DNA of 64,000 nt from Salinibacterium sp. dk2585 (GCF_008001035.1 NZ_CP042856.1:1674001-1738000), one strand, 5' to 3'; positions 8,508 to 17,102 are shown, numbered from the stretch's first letter. The notes: generated from the sequence alone by a model not told the origin. Numbers and translations: made by a program.

Positions 8508-9388
8508 TCTACCCGCTCGTCCGCGAGCTGGCCGCGACCGGCGCCCCGATCAGGGTGCCGGTCGCGGTGACGTGCCGGGTGTTGAAGATCGCCAAGCAAC
8601 CGTTCTATCGATGGTTGCGCAGGCCTGTGGCGGATCGGGATTGGGATGAGGCCCAGCTGATCAACGCGGCGATCGATGTGCATCGGGAGGATCCGGTGTT
8701 TGGGTATCGGTTCATCGCCGACGAGCTGGCCGACCTCGGCTTTGAAGTCTCGGAGCGGCGGGTGTGGCGGGTGTGCTCTCAGCAGCGAATCTGGAGCGTG
8801 TTCGCCAAGAAGAAGGGCGGCAAGAACCGCAAGGCCGGCCCGCCGGTCCATGACGACTTGGTTCGTCGCCGCTTCGCCGCGGCCGGACCGAACCAGCTGT
8901 GGTTGACCGACATCACCGAGCACTGGACCGCCGAGGGAAAGGTGTATTTGTGCGCGATCAAGGACGTGTTCTCGAACCGGATCGTGGGTTACTCGATCGA
9001 TGACACCATGACCTCGCAACTGGCGGTGAACGCGCTGCGGATGGCGATCCAACGCCGCCGCCCGGTCGGCACGATCGTTCACTCGGACCGCGGCAGTCAG
9101 TTTCGTTCCCGGCGCTTCGTTCACGAACTCAGCGCCGCCGGGCTCGCCGGATCGATGGGACGGGTCGGTGCCGCCGGAGACAACGCCGCGATGGAGTCCT
9201 TCTTCGCACTACTCCAGAAGAACCTCCTGAACCAGCACCGATGGGCAACTCGCCAGCAGCTCCGCCTGGCGATCGTGTCCTGGATCGAGGCGACCTATCA
9301 CCGCCGCAGGAAACAGCGAGCGTTGGGCCGTTTGACGCCGATCGAATTCGAGACCATCATGACCACACCGGCCGCACTCGCGGCCTAA
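8504..9388 (+). CDS. IS3-family transposase OrfB (DDE integrase domain)
   Basis: 294 residues: an N-terminal HTH_21-type region (about 20-110), then an rve integrase core with the catalytic triad visible as D136 (WLTDITEH), D195 (HSDRGSQF) and E231 (NAAMESFFA). Family-typical YHRRRKQRALG and LTPIEFE motifs close the protein. All catalytic residues are present and the frame is unbroken, so the element may still be active. The ATG at 8504 overlaps the OrfA stop (ATGA); expression probably depends on coupling or frameshifting. Confidence 0.92.
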   Translation: MIYPLVRELAATGAPIRVPVAVTCRVLKIAKQPFYRWLRRPVADRDWDEAQLINAAIDVHREDPVFGYRFIADELADLGFEVSERRVWRVCSQQRIWSVFAKKKGGKNRKAGPPVHDDLVRRRFAAAGPNQLWLTDITEHWTAEGKVYLCAIKDVFSNRIVGYSIDDTMTSQLAVNALRMAIQRRRPVGTIVHSDRGSQFRSRRFVHELSAAGLAGSMGRVGAAGDNAAMESFFALLQKNLLNQHRWATRQQLRLAIVSWIEATYHRRRKQRALGRLTPIEFETIMTTPAALAA

Positions 9389-9592
9389 CCCGAAGAGTCA
9401 CCAAGACCTTCAGCAGTCCCCAATGGTCAGAGTCTATGGTTCGGGGGGCCCACGATGCGGCTGTCTATCTGCCGCGGCTGACGTCTCAGAAAGTGCGTAC
9501 AACGCAACGGCCAAAACTGACACTCTTCGGGAATCTGAGAGACTCTGAGGGCGTGCGCAACCGCACCAACGGTTTCAAGGGGAGCAACACAC

Positions 9593-11092
9593 GTGGTTAC
9601 AGGCGAGCTAAAATCCCAAGTCGACAAGGTCTGGAATGCATTCTGGTCGGGTGGCATCGCCAACCCGATGGAGGTGATCGAGCAGATCACCTACCTGCTC
9701 TTCATCAAGCGCCTCGACGAGCTGCACACCCTCGCCGAGAACAAGGCGAACACTCTCGGCAAGTCAATCGAGAACCCCGTTTTCCCCGACGGGATCGATG
9801 ACTCCAGCGGATGGCCCCGCCCGTACAGCGACCTGAGGTGGTCCCACTTCAAGCATTTTGGCGCCGCTGACATGTACAAGGTCGTCAGCCAGAATGTCTT
9901 CCCCTTCATCCAGGGGATGGGCGAGGCCGGGTCGAGCTTCGCCGTCAATATGAAAGACGCCCGCTTCACAATCCCAACACCGGCGCTGCTGGTAAAGGTG
10001 GTGGAGCTGCTCGAGAACATCCCGATGCAGGACCGCGACACCAAAGGCGACGTCTACGAGTACATGCTGAGCAAGCTGGCCACGAGTGGGCAGAACGGCC
10101 AGTTCCGCACCCCTCGTCACATCATCCAGCTCATGGTCGACATGGCAGCTCCTACCCCGCAGGATGTGATCGTCGACCCGGCCGCCGGTACCGCCGGGTT
10201 CCTGCTGGTTGCTGGAGAATACGTGCGCGGGCGCCACCCTGAATTGTGGGCGGATGCGGCACTGCGGCAGCACTTCGACCGCACCATGTTCACCGGCTTC
10301 GACTCCGACGCCGCAATGAGCCGCATCGGCAGCATGAACATGCTGCTGCACGGGGTGGAGAACGCGACGATGGTGCGTCGCGATTCCCTCGCCGAGGAGC
10401 ACACTGAGGCGGTGGGCAAGCACACCTTGGTGCTTGCGAATCCGCCGTTTGCGGGAAGCCTCGACTACGACACGACAGCCAAAGACCTGCTGGCGATCGT
10501 CAAGACGAAGAAGACCGAGCTGCTCTTTCTCGCCCTCATGCTGCGTCTGCTGAAGAACGGCGGGCGGGCCGCCGTGATCGTGCCCGACGGCGTGCTGTTC
10601 GGCTCCTCAACCGCCCACAGATCGCTGCGGCGGATGCTCGTCGAAGACCACAAGCTCGACGCGGTAATCAAGCTCCCGAGCGGTGCGTTCAAGCCGTACA
10701 CCGGCGTCTCTACAGCGATCCTCTTCTTCACCAAAACAAGCTCGGGAGGCACCAACAGCGTCTGGTTCTACGATATAAAGACCGACGGCTTCACCCTCGA
10801 CGACAAGCGCACCCCCATCGACGCCAACGATCTGCCGGACGTGCTGGCGCGTTGGCAGTCGCTCTCCGCACCCGGCAGCCCCGAGGCGGGCCGTCCCCGC
10901 ACGGCCCAGTCGTTCCTCGTGCCGAAGGACGAGATTGCCGCCAACAACTACGACCTCAGCCTCAACCGCTACAAAGAGGTCGAGCACGAGCATGTCGAGC
11001 ACCGCGCCCCCGGAGAAATCCTCGCCGACCTCTCCGCCCTCGAACAGAAGATAACGGATGCCACGGCCGTCCTCGCCGAGACCCTTAAATGA
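9593..11092 (+). CDS. hsdM: Type I restriction-modification DNA methyltransferase subunit HsdM
   Basis: 499-residue N6-adenine methyltransferase. An N-terminal HsdM_N helical domain (about 5-140, with ITYLLFIKRLDEL) leads into the methylase domain: GQFRTPRHIIQLMV (about 168-182), SAM-binding motif DPAAGTAGF (195-203) and the catalytic NPPF (283-286). With HsdS it methylates the target; with HsdR it forms the restriction complex. The GTG start at 9593 has AAGGGGAG 7-8 nt upstream. It begins 171 nt after the IS3 element and overlaps hsdS by 4 nt (ATGA), so M and S are made together. Confidence 0.95.
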   Translation: MVTGELKSQVDKVWNAFWSGGIANPMEVIEQITYLLFIKRLDELHTLAENKANTLGKSIENPVFPDGIDDSSGWPRPYSDLRWSHFKHFGAADMYKVVSQNVFPFIQGMGEAGSSFAVNMKDARFTIPTPALLVKVVELLENIPMQDRDTKGDVYEYMLSKLATSGQNGQFRTPRHIIQLMVDMAAPTPQDVIVDPAAGTAGFLLVAGEYVRGRHPELWADAALRQHFDRTMFTGFDSDAAMSRIGSMNMLLHGVENATMVRRDSLAEEHTEAVGKHTLVLANPPFAGSLDYDTTAKDLLAIVKTKKTELLFLALMLRLLKNGGRAAVIVPDGVLFGSSTAHRSLRRMLVEDHKLDAVIKLPSGAFKPYTGVSTAILFFTKTSSGGTNSVWFYDIKTDGFTLDDKRTPIDANDLPDVLARWQSLSAPGSPEAGRPRTAQSFLVPKDEIAANNYDLSLNRYKEVEHEHVEHRAPGEILADLSALEQKITDATAVLAETLK

Positions 11093-12297
11093 CCCTGCCG
11101 CTCGTTGAGTCCGCCAAGACTGCTTCAGTCGTCGTCAGTCTGGGCTCCGTCGCGAAGTTCATTCGCGGCGTCACGTTCAAACCGGCGGATGTCTCCGGTG
11201 ACGGCACAGGTGTCATCTGTCTCCGAACGAAGAATGTTCAACGCGAACTTGATCTGTCCGACGTTATTCGAATTCCAAGGCATATCGTAAGAAGGGCTGA
11301 GCAGTTCGTTCAGACTGGCGATCTAGTTGTTTCAAGTGCCAACAGTTGGAACATGGTGGGCAAGGCTTCGTGGGTCGGTGAACTGCAGGAACCTATGGCA
11401 GTAGGCGGATTCATTTCGGTCCTGCGAGCCGCCAGCTGTAATCTCGATTCCCGATATCTGTTTTGGTGGTTTACATCGGAATCTGTACAGCGCACCGTTC
11501 GAAGTTTCGGTCAGCAGACGACTAACATCTCCAACCTGAACTTCGAGCGATGCCTAGCACTGGAGATTCCCCTCCCACCCCTCCCCGAGCAGCGGCGAAT
11601 CGCGGGGATCCTCGACCAGGTCGACGAGCTCCGCGCTCAGCGCCGCCGGTCCCTCGCCCTCCTCGATGAGTTCCTCGATTCGGCCTTGAGTTCACTTGTC
11701 GCCAAGTCCGATGGAACAGCACTGTTGGGCGAGTTGGTTCAAGAATTTCGCTATGGCACATCGGTCAAAGCTGGCGCAGTTGGTGCTCCGGTACTGAGAA
11801 TTCCCAATGTCTCATCGCGTGAGCTGGATCTCACTCAAATCAAGTCGGTCGAACTGTCGGACGCGGAGAAGGCGCGGTTGCTACTCCGTCCAGGTGACCT
11901 GTTGATCGTGCGCTCAAACGGCAATCGGGCCATAGTGGGGGCAACTGTCGAGTTCCCTGACTGCCTTGTCGGGCGTGATTTCGTCTACGCCTCCTACTTG
12001 ATCAGAGCGCGACCACGTCCAGGTATCAGTTCGACGTATCTCGCCAAGTATCTCGCTTCCTCCCGCGGGAGGGCCTCGCTCATGAGCGGGGCAACGACTT
12101 CCGCTGGTCAGTACAACATCAACACCAAGTCGCTCGCCGCCATCCCCGTCACTATGCCAACAATCGCTGAACAAGAGCGATTCACCTCTCTCGTGCGAAG
12201 TGTCGAAGAGAGCAGGGGCGAGATGCGTTCACACCTCGCCCGCCTCGACGAACTCTTCGCCTCCCTGCAGCATCGAGCGTTCCGCGGGGAACTGTAG
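11089..12297 (+). CDS. hsdS: Type I restriction-modification specificity subunit HsdS
   Basis: 402 residues with two target-recognition domains (about 15-165 and 205-360), each followed by a conserved helix: PLPPLPEQRRIAGILDQVDEL at the first and IAEQERFTSLVRSVEES at the second. These helices space the two half-sites and contact HsdM. The sequence recognised cannot be read from the protein. Base composition is visibly more A/T-rich than the flanking genes, especially in both recognition domains, as is usual for horizontally exchanged hsdS. No internal repeats or inverted half-genes for phase switching are evident. Confidence 0.92.
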   Translation: MTLPLVESAKTASVVVSLGSVAKFIRGVTFKPADVSGDGTGVICLRTKNVQRELDLSDVIRIPRHIVRRAEQFVQTGDLVVSSANSWNMVGKASWVGELQEPMAVGGFISVLRAASCNLDSRYLFWWFTSESVQRTVRSFGQQTTNISNLNFERCLALEIPLPPLPEQRRIAGILDQVDELRAQRRRSLALLDEFLDSALSSLVAKSDGTALLGELVQEFRYGTSVKAGAVGAPVLRIPNVSSRELDLTQIKSVELSDAEKARLLLRPGDLLIVRSNGNRAIVGATVEFPDCLVGRDFVYASYLIRARPRPGISSTYLAKYLASSRGRASLMSGATTSAGQYNINTKSLAAIPVTMPTIAEQERFTSLVRSVEESRGEMRSHLARLDELFASLQHRAFRGEL

Positions 12298-12377
12298 CGG
12301 CGGCCGCTCGGTTTAGTGATTCGCTGACGGCCGTTGGAGTGACGGGCATCGGATATCGACACACATAGGCAGCGAAA

Positions 12378-12406
12378 TCGACACGCTGTCGCTAGCGACG
12401 GATAGT
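12378..12406 (+). promoter_or_regulatory. Predicted promoter of hsdR
   Basis: TCGACA (12378-12383), 17-nt spacer, GATAGT (12401-12406), in the 147-nt gap between hsdS and hsdR. A separate hsdR promoter would allow restriction to lag behind methylation; this is inference. Confidence 0.45.
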
Positions 12407-12444
12407 CTGGCGACATCGTTAGCCGGCCGTGGGGGGAGAAAGCC

Positions 12445-15400
12445 ATGCCGAGCAACTTCGACTTCGTGCGGACCGAGTGGCCAGCGATCGCCGACGAGGC
12501 CCGCCGCGCTGAGTTCTACACCCACGGCGACCCCCGGTCCGCGCTGTTCTACGCCCGCCGTACCATCGAGCTCGCCGTCACCTGGATGTATCGGGCCGAT
12601 GCCACGCTCACCCAGCCGTACCAAAATGACTTGTCGGGCATGCTTCACGAGCCCAGCTTCAAGCAGCTCGTCGGCCCGGGCCTTCTGACCAAGCTGAATC
12701 TGATCCGCAAGCAGGGCAATACAGCAGTGCACAAGACCGCCCCGATCTCGGCGGTGGACAGCGTGCCCGTCGTGCGGGAACTCTTTCACGTGATGTTCTG
12801 GTTCGCGACCCACTACGCGCGCTCGCCCCAGCATCGGCCCGAGCCAGGGCTGCCGTTTGACGCCGCATCCCTGCCCCGGCCGCAGATGGGAGCCGCCGCA
12901 AAATCGCTGGCCCAGCTGCGGTCGCTTGCCGCCGAGCTTGCAGCCAAGGACGACGAACTCGCCAACGCCACCGCCCAAAACGAGCAACTCGCCGCGCAGC
13001 TGGCCGAGCTGCAGCGTCAGGTCGCGCTCGCCAAGCAGCAAAACGCCACCGTCGTCGACACCCACGACTACCGCGAAGACGAGACCCGCGACCTCTTCAT
13101 CGACGTGCTGCTGCACGAAGCTGGCTGGACGCTCGACCAGCCGCGTGACCGCGAGTTCCCCGTCGCGGGAATGCCCAACGGCACCGGCGACGGCTTCGTG
13201 GATTACGTGCTCTGGGGTGACGACGGCATGCCGTTAGCGGTCGTCGAAGCTAAGCGCACCCGCAAGGACGCGAACGTCGGGCAGCAGCAAGCCAAGCTCT
13301 ATGCAGACGCCTTGCACGTCGCCTACGGCCAGCGCCCGGTTATTTTCTACACGAACGGCTACGAGCATTGGATCTGGGACGACGGCTCCTACCCGCCCCG
13401 GCAGGTGCAGGGGTTCTACACGCAGGACCAGCTCGCCCTCATCATCCAACGCCGCACCACCGCTACACCGCTGGGGTCGCTGGCGATCAGCGACACCATC
13501 ATCGACCGGCACTACCAGCAGCGTGCCGTGCGCAAGGTCGGTGAGGCCTTCGAGAAGAAAGAGCGCCGGGCCCTCTTGGTCATGGCCACCGGCAGCGGCA
13601 AGACCCGCACGGTCATCGCCCTGTCCGACCTGATGATCCGGGCAAACCGTGCCAAACGCATCCTCTTCCTGGCCGACCGGATTGCCCTCGTCAACCAGGC
13701 CACCAGCGCGTTCAAGGCGTTGCTTCCGGATGCCGCCCCGGTGAATCTGATCGCGGAAAAGGACACTGAGGGACGCGTATACCTCTCGACATACCCGACG
13801 ATGATGGGTCTAATCGATTTGAGCGGTGACGGCCTGCGTCGCTTCGGCCCCGGGTACTTCGATCTCATCGTGATCGACGAGGCGCACCGGTCGGTTTACC
13901 AGAAGTACGGTGCAATCTTCGACTACTTCGACGCCCTGCTCGTGGGGCTCACCGCGACGCCGAAGAACGAGGTCGACCACAACACGTATGGGCTATTCCA
14001 CCTCGAAGATGGGGTGCCCACCGACTCGTACGAGCTGACCGATGCCATCGCCGAGGGTTACCTCGTCCCTCCGGTGGGTCGCTCGATCGCCACCCAGTTC
14101 GTGCGGGAAGGCATCCGCTACGTCGACCTCAGCGAGGACGAGAAAGAGGCTTGGGATCTCCTCGATTGGGAGGACGACGCGATCCCCGATGAGGTGGGGG
14201 CCAGCGCGATGAACACTTGGCTGTTCAACCAGGACACCGTCGACAAGGTGCTGCAAACCCTGATGTCCGAGGGGCGGAAAGTTGCCGGCGGCGATCGGCT
14301 CGGCAAGACCATCGTCTTTGCCAAGAACAACAAGCACGCCGAGTTCATCGAACGTCGCTTCAACGCTAACTATCCGGAGCACGCTGGCCACTTCGCCCGC
14401 ATCATCACCCACAAGACCACCCACCCGCAAAGCCTCATTGATGACTTCTCCGACCCGGCGAAACTGCCGCAGATAGCGATCTCCGTCGACATGCTCGACA
14501 CGGGAATCGATGTGCCCGACGTGGTGAACCTCGTGTTCTTCAAGCCCGTGCACTCGCGCACCAAGTACTGGCAGATGGTGGGACGCGGCACCCGGCTGCG
14601 CACCGACCTGTACGGGCCGGGCGAGCACAAAACGGACTTCGTCATCTTCGACGTATGCCAGAACATCGAATACTTCAACGAGGACTACCCGGCGGCGGAA
14701 GCCTCTGCCGGACTCTCTCTGGGGGAGCGACTGTTCCGCGCCAGGGTCACCCTGCTGGCCAGCATCGACGATGCCCCCGACGATGCCGAGCTGGCTGCGG
14801 TACGCGAAGGCCTCGCAGCGCGCCTGCACAGACAGGTCAGCGGCATGAACCTGGACAACTTTCTCGTGCGGCCGCGGCGCCGCGCGGTGGAGCGCTTCAG
14901 CGAAGGTGCCGCCTGGTTGACCCTGCGGGACGACGACTACGAAGAGGCCGCCAGCCTGGCGGGGCTGCCATCCGCCGATGACGTGATCGACTCCGACGAG
15001 CAGGCCAAGCGCTTCGACCTGTTCGCCTTGCGCGCCCAACTGGGCGTACTCACCGCCGACGCCGGATTCTCCGCCGCACGCAAGCGCATTCAAGCGATAG
15101 CCAACGCCCTGGCCGAGCAGAAGAGCATCCCCCGGGTCGCTGTGAACCTAAAGCTCCTCGCGGACGTGGCTGGCGACGAATGGTGGCAGGACGTCACCGT
15201 GCCCATGCTCGAAATGATGCGCATCCGTCTGCGCGAACTCGTCGGGCTCATCGACCACCAGGCCCGCTCAATCGTCTACACCAACTTCACCGACACGACA
15301 GCGGATGCCGGCGAGGTCGAGCTCAAACACGTGTCCGCCGGGGTCGACCGGGCTCGCTTCCGGGACAAGGCACTCGCGTTCCTTCGTGACCACGCCGATC

Positions 15401-15846
15401 ATCTGACGTTGGCGAAGCTTCGGCTCGGCCATCAGCTCACCGAACTGGACCTCACCGAACTCGAGCGGATTATGCTCGAAAGCGGTCAATTCGAGCGTAA
15501 CGAGATTGCAGCAGCAGCAACCGAAGCGGAAGGGCTCGGACACTTCGTGCGTTCGCTGGTCGGCATGGACCGCGCCGCCGCGTCAGACGCCCTCAGCGCA
15601 TTCGCTGGCGGAACTACACTTACGGGTAATCAGCTCGTCTTCATCGGTCTCATCGTCGATCAACTGGCCCAGCGCGGCACCGTTGATCCCGCCCTGCTCT
15701 ATGAGCCCCCGTTCACCGGAATAGCCCCTACGGGGCCCGAGAGCCTCTTCAACGGCGCTCAGATCGCGGAACTAGTGGCCGCGCTACGGCGTATACGGGC
15801 GGCCGCAGAGCCCGTCGCCAGCGTGGTCGACAACCAGACGGCATAA
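12445..15846 (+). CDS. hsdR: Type I restriction endonuclease subunit HsdR (EcoEI-like)
   Basis: 1133-residue motor-nuclease. In order: a DUF4145-like N-terminal domain (about 1-125), a coiled coil (about 150-200), the HsdR_N nuclease with D253, E268 and K270 (FVDYVLW...VVEAKRT), and an SF2 translocase with Walker A ATGSGKT (381-387), DEAH (478-481), LVGLTATPK and the motif VI MVGRGTRLR. A C-terminal EcoEI_R_C-like helical region that binds HsdM follows. All catalytic residues are present and the length fits an intact subunit. GGGGGGAG precedes the ATG. It ends about 95 nt inside the right end of the mobile unit. Confidence 0.95.
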   Translation: MPSNFDFVRTEWPAIADEARRAEFYTHGDPRSALFYARRTIELAVTWMYRADATLTQPYQNDLSGMLHEPSFKQLVGPGLLTKLNLIRKQGNTAVHKTAPISAVDSVPVVRELFHVMFWFATHYARSPQHRPEPGLPFDAASLPRPQMGAAAKSLAQLRSLAAELAAKDDELANATAQNEQLAAQLAELQRQVALAKQQNATVVDTHDYREDETRDLFIDVLLHEAGWTLDQPRDREFPVAGMPNGTGDGFVDYVLWGDDGMPLAVVEAKRTRKDANVGQQQAKLYADALHVAYGQRPVIFYTNGYEHWIWDDGSYPPRQVQGFYTQDQLALIIQRRTTATPLGSLAISDTIIDRHYQQRAVRKVGEAFEKKERRALLVMATGSGKTRTVIALSDLMIRANRAKRILFLADRIALVNQATSAFKALLPDAAPVNLIAEKDTEGRVYLSTYPTMMGLIDLSGDGLRRFGPGYFDLIVIDEAHRSVYQKYGAIFDYFDALLVGLTATPKNEVDHNTYGLFHLEDGVPTDSYELTDAIAEGYLVPPVGRSIATQFVREGIRYVDLSEDEKEAWDLLDWEDDAIPDEVGASAMNTWLFNQDTVDKVLQTLMSEGRKVAGGDRLGKTIVFAKNNKHAEFIERRFNANYPEHAGHFARIITHKTTHPQSLIDDFSDPAKLPQIAISVDMLDTGIDVPDVVNLVFFKPVHSRTKYWQMVGRGTRLRTDLYGPGEHKTDFVIFDVCQNIEYFNEDYPAAEASAGLSLGERLFRARVTLLASIDDAPDDAELAAVREGLAARLHRQVSGMNLDNFLVRPRRRAVERFSEGAAWLTLRDDDYEEAASLAGLPSADDVIDSDEQAKRFDLFALRAQLGVLTADAGFSAARKRIQAIANALAEQKSIPRVAVNLKLLADVAGDEWWQDVTVPMLEMMRIRLRELVGLIDHQARSIVYTNFTDTTADAGEVELKHVSAGVDRARFRDKALAFLRDHADHLTLAKLRLGHQLTELDLTELERIMLESGQFERNEIAAAATEAEGLGHFVRSLVGMDRAAASDALSAFAGGTTLTGNQLVFIGLIVDQLAQRGTVDPALLYEPPFTGIAPTGPESLFNGAQIAELVAALRRIRAAAEPVASVVDNQTA

Positions 15847-15894
15847 GCAAACCACTCCGAGTGCTTTCCGGCACGAGAAGGCTTGGTGCCGAGG

Positions 15895-15927
15895 TTTTCC
15901 GAACTAGGTGGCAATTTTCCGAACTAG
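15895..15927 (-). repeat. Tandem 13-bp end motif (TTTTCCGAACTAG twice)
   Basis: Identical copies at 15895-15907 and 15915-15927, a 20-nt period. The outer copy forms part of the right terminal repeat. Repeated subterminal motifs are typical transposase-binding arrays. Confidence 0.6.
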
Positions 15928-15941
15928 CGTGACAAGTGACA
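15916..15941 (-). repeat. Right inverted terminal repeat of the 8.1-kb unit
   Basis: On the minus strand from 15941: TGTCACTTG, TCAC, GCTAGTTCGGAAA; partner of 7803-7828. Confidence 0.65.
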
Positions 15942-15946
15942 AGTGC
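15942..15946. repeat. Direct repeat AGTGC, right (putative target-site duplication)
   Basis: Same pentamer as 7798-7802. It overlaps the discriminator base and the last two acceptor-stem bases of tRNA-Arg, so the tRNA gene stays intact. Confidence 0.55.
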
Positions 15947-16016
15947 CCCCGGCAGGATTCGAACCTGCGACCAAGAGATTAGAAGGCTCCTGCTCTATCC
16001 CCTGAGCTACGGAGGC
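15944..16016 (-). tRNA. tRNA-Arg (anticodon TCT)
   Basis: 73-nt cloverleaf on the minus strand: acceptor GCCTCCG/CGGGGGC, D-arm GCTC...GAGC, anticodon loop CTTCTAA and T-arm GCAGG-TTCGAAT-CCTGC. The anticodon stem has a G-T wobble and a C-T mismatch at its loop end. CCA is not encoded (the gene is followed by CT). It would read AGA codons. Its 3' end abuts the mobile unit. Confidence 0.93.
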
Positions 16017-16035
16017 TGGGCACCCCCCTAGGATA

Positions 16036-16069
16036 CCGCGACGGGCACCCTCGAGGGTGCCCGTCGCGG
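16036..16069 (-). terminator. Strong hairpin, terminator of the 16100-16369 gene
   Basis: Perfect 15-bp stem CCGCGACGGGCACCC / GGGTGCCCGTCGCGG with TCGA loop, 31 nt past the stop of the minus-strand gene. There is no clear U-tract. Confidence 0.65.
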
Positions 16070-16099
16070 CGTCTCTGCGTGGGGTCTGAGTCGGGTGAC

Positions 16100-16369
16100 T
16101 CAGTCGCGGTCGATGGGGTCTTCGAGCTCGTCGCTGTCGCCCGGGTCAAAGGTGTAGGTCACGTGGTAGACGCCGCCGACCTCACGCCAGGAGGTGGCGT
16201 CGTAGTTCATCATGCTCTCGATGCCGCCCTCTGAGGCAAGGACGGTGAGCGAATCATCCCAGCTGCCGTCCGTGCTGATGCGACGGTCGGTCTGCCCGTC
16301 GCTCGGGCCTCCGCTGTAGATCACGATGTATTCGTCGCCGTGGGCGAGTGTGGGCTTCGAGTCAGTCAT
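16100..16369 (-). CDS. Small acidic hypothetical protein (89 aa)
   Basis: Soluble protein that reads as a beta-rich fold: DEYIVIYSGGPSDGQTDRRIS, then WREVGGVYHVTYTFDPGD and an Asp/Glu-rich tail. No signal peptide or membrane segment is present. GAGG lies just before the ATG at 16369, and AACAAT slightly upstream could be a -10 box. It is a single gene, divergent from orn and followed by a strong hairpin, which supports a real transcription unit. I do not recognise a characterised family. Confidence 0.7.
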   Translation of the reverse strand: MTDSKPTLAHGDEYIVIYSGGPSDGQTDRRISTDGSWDDSLTVLASEGGIESMMNYDATSWREVGGVYHVTYTFDPGDSDELEDPIDRD

Positions 16370-16414
16370 GCCTCATTGTTAGCACCACTGTGATGTCGCG
16401 TCACTGGGCGGCGA

Positions 16415-16420
16415 TAGGAT
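16415..16420 (+). promoter_or_regulatory. -10 box of leaderless orn
   Basis: TAGGAT, 6 nt, then ATG at 16427. Confidence 0.6.
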
Positions 16421-16426
16421 TCCCTA

Positions 16427-17047
16427 ATGGCTAGCACCTCCGACCGACTCGTCTGGATCGACTGCGAGATGACAGGACTCGACCTTGAGAACGACGAGCT
16501 CGTCGAGGTCGCCGTCGTCATCACCGACTACGACCTGAATCCGGTCGACCCGGGATTCTCGATCGTCATCAAGCCCGACCAGTCGGCGCTCGACAACATG
16601 GGCGACTTCGTGCGCAACATGCACGAGGAGTCCGGCCTCCTTGAGGAACTCCCCAACGGCGTGAGCCTCGCTGACGCTGAGTTCGCCGTTAACGAGTACA
16701 TCCTGAAGCATGTGCCATTGGCCGGCAAGGCTCCCCTCGCGGGCAACACGATCGGCACCGACCGCGCCTTCATCGCCAAGTACATGCCCCGCGTCGACAG
16801 CCACCTGCACTACCGCAGCGTCGATGTGTCATCGATCAAGGAACTCGCCCGCCGCTGGTTCCCCCGGGTGTACATCAACGCGCCCGTCAAGAACGGCGGA
16901 CACCGGGCCCTCGCCGACATCCTCGAGTCGATCCGCGAGCTCGAGTATTACCGCAAGGCCGTCTTCGTCTCCGACCCCGGGCCGACGACCGAGGAGCTGC
17001 AGGTCATCTCCGCCGGCGTGGTGGAAGATTTCGCCTCGCGTCTGTAA
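16427..17047 (+). CDS. orn: Oligoribonuclease (DEDDh 3'-5' exonuclease)
   Basis: 206-residue enzyme that degrades 2-5-nt RNAs and pGpG, completing mRNA decay and c-di-GMP turnover. DEDDh motifs are visible: [11 protein letters not shown] near the N-terminus (catalytic Asp/Glu), [16 protein letters not shown] (central Asp) and [10 protein letters not shown] with the final His and Asp. Length and motif spacing are normal. The ATG at 16427 follows a -10 box by 6 nt, suggesting a leaderless message. tRNA-His follows 55 nt downstream; orn next to tRNA-His is a common actinobacterial arrangement. Confidence 0.96.
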   Translation: MASTSDRLVWIDCEMTGLDLENDELVEVAVVITDYDLNPVDPGFSIVIKPDQSALDNMGDFVRNMHEESGLLEELPNGVSLADAEFAVNEYILKHVPLAGKAPLAGNTIGTDRAFIAKYMPRVDSHLHYRSVDVSSIKELARRWFPRVYINAPVKNGGHRALADILESIRELEYYRKAVFVSDPGPTTEELQVISAGVVEDFASRL

Positions 17048-17102
17048 TAGAATCTTCTAGTTGCCATCGCCAGGTCGAGAAATCGGCAGGCGAGAACACA
17101 TG

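Larger units (their letters stand above)
8148..9421 (+). mobile_element. IS3-family insertion sequence (1274 bp)
   Basis: Two overlapping transposase frames lie between inverted ends GGGGACTGCTGAAGGT... that match at 25 of 27 positions (8148-8174 and 9395-9421). Both frames are intact. I find no 3-4-bp duplication outside these ends (ATGCA on the left, AATGG on the right), so one flank may have been rearranged or the true tips lie a few bases inside. Confidence 0.8.
7803..15941. mobile_element. 8.1-kb transposon-like unit carrying a type I restriction-modification system
   Basis: 8139-bp unit bounded by 26-bp inverted ends of the form TGTCACTTG-N4-GCTAGTTCGGAAA (23 of 26 identical), starting TG and ending CA, with AGTGC directly repeated outside both ends. 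The right end contains a second inner copy of the core CTAGTTCGGAAAA at 20-nt spacing. Multiple repeats at an end, TG/CA tips and a 5-bp duplication are typical of IS21-family ends; that family assignment is inference. No istA/istB-like gene is inside, so the unit would need a helper. Contents are a small membrane ORF, an IS3-family element and hsdM, hsdS, hsdR. The right duplication overlaps the last bases of tRNA-Arg. Confidence 0.6.

Noticed and set aside
11089-12297. Phase-variable hsdS with inverted or duplicated recognition modules
   Set aside because: Only one hsdS is present and no long inverted repeats or simple-sequence tracts are visible in it.
13993-15093. 366-codon open frame on the minus strand inside hsdR
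   Set aside because: It is antisense to well-conserved helicase motifs and shows no domain; high GC content keeps antisense frames open.
7803-16016. Integrase-type genomic island using tRNA-Arg as attachment site
   Set aside because: No integrase gene and no copy of the tRNA 3' end at the other boundary were found; the inverted ends and 5-bp repeat fit transposition better.
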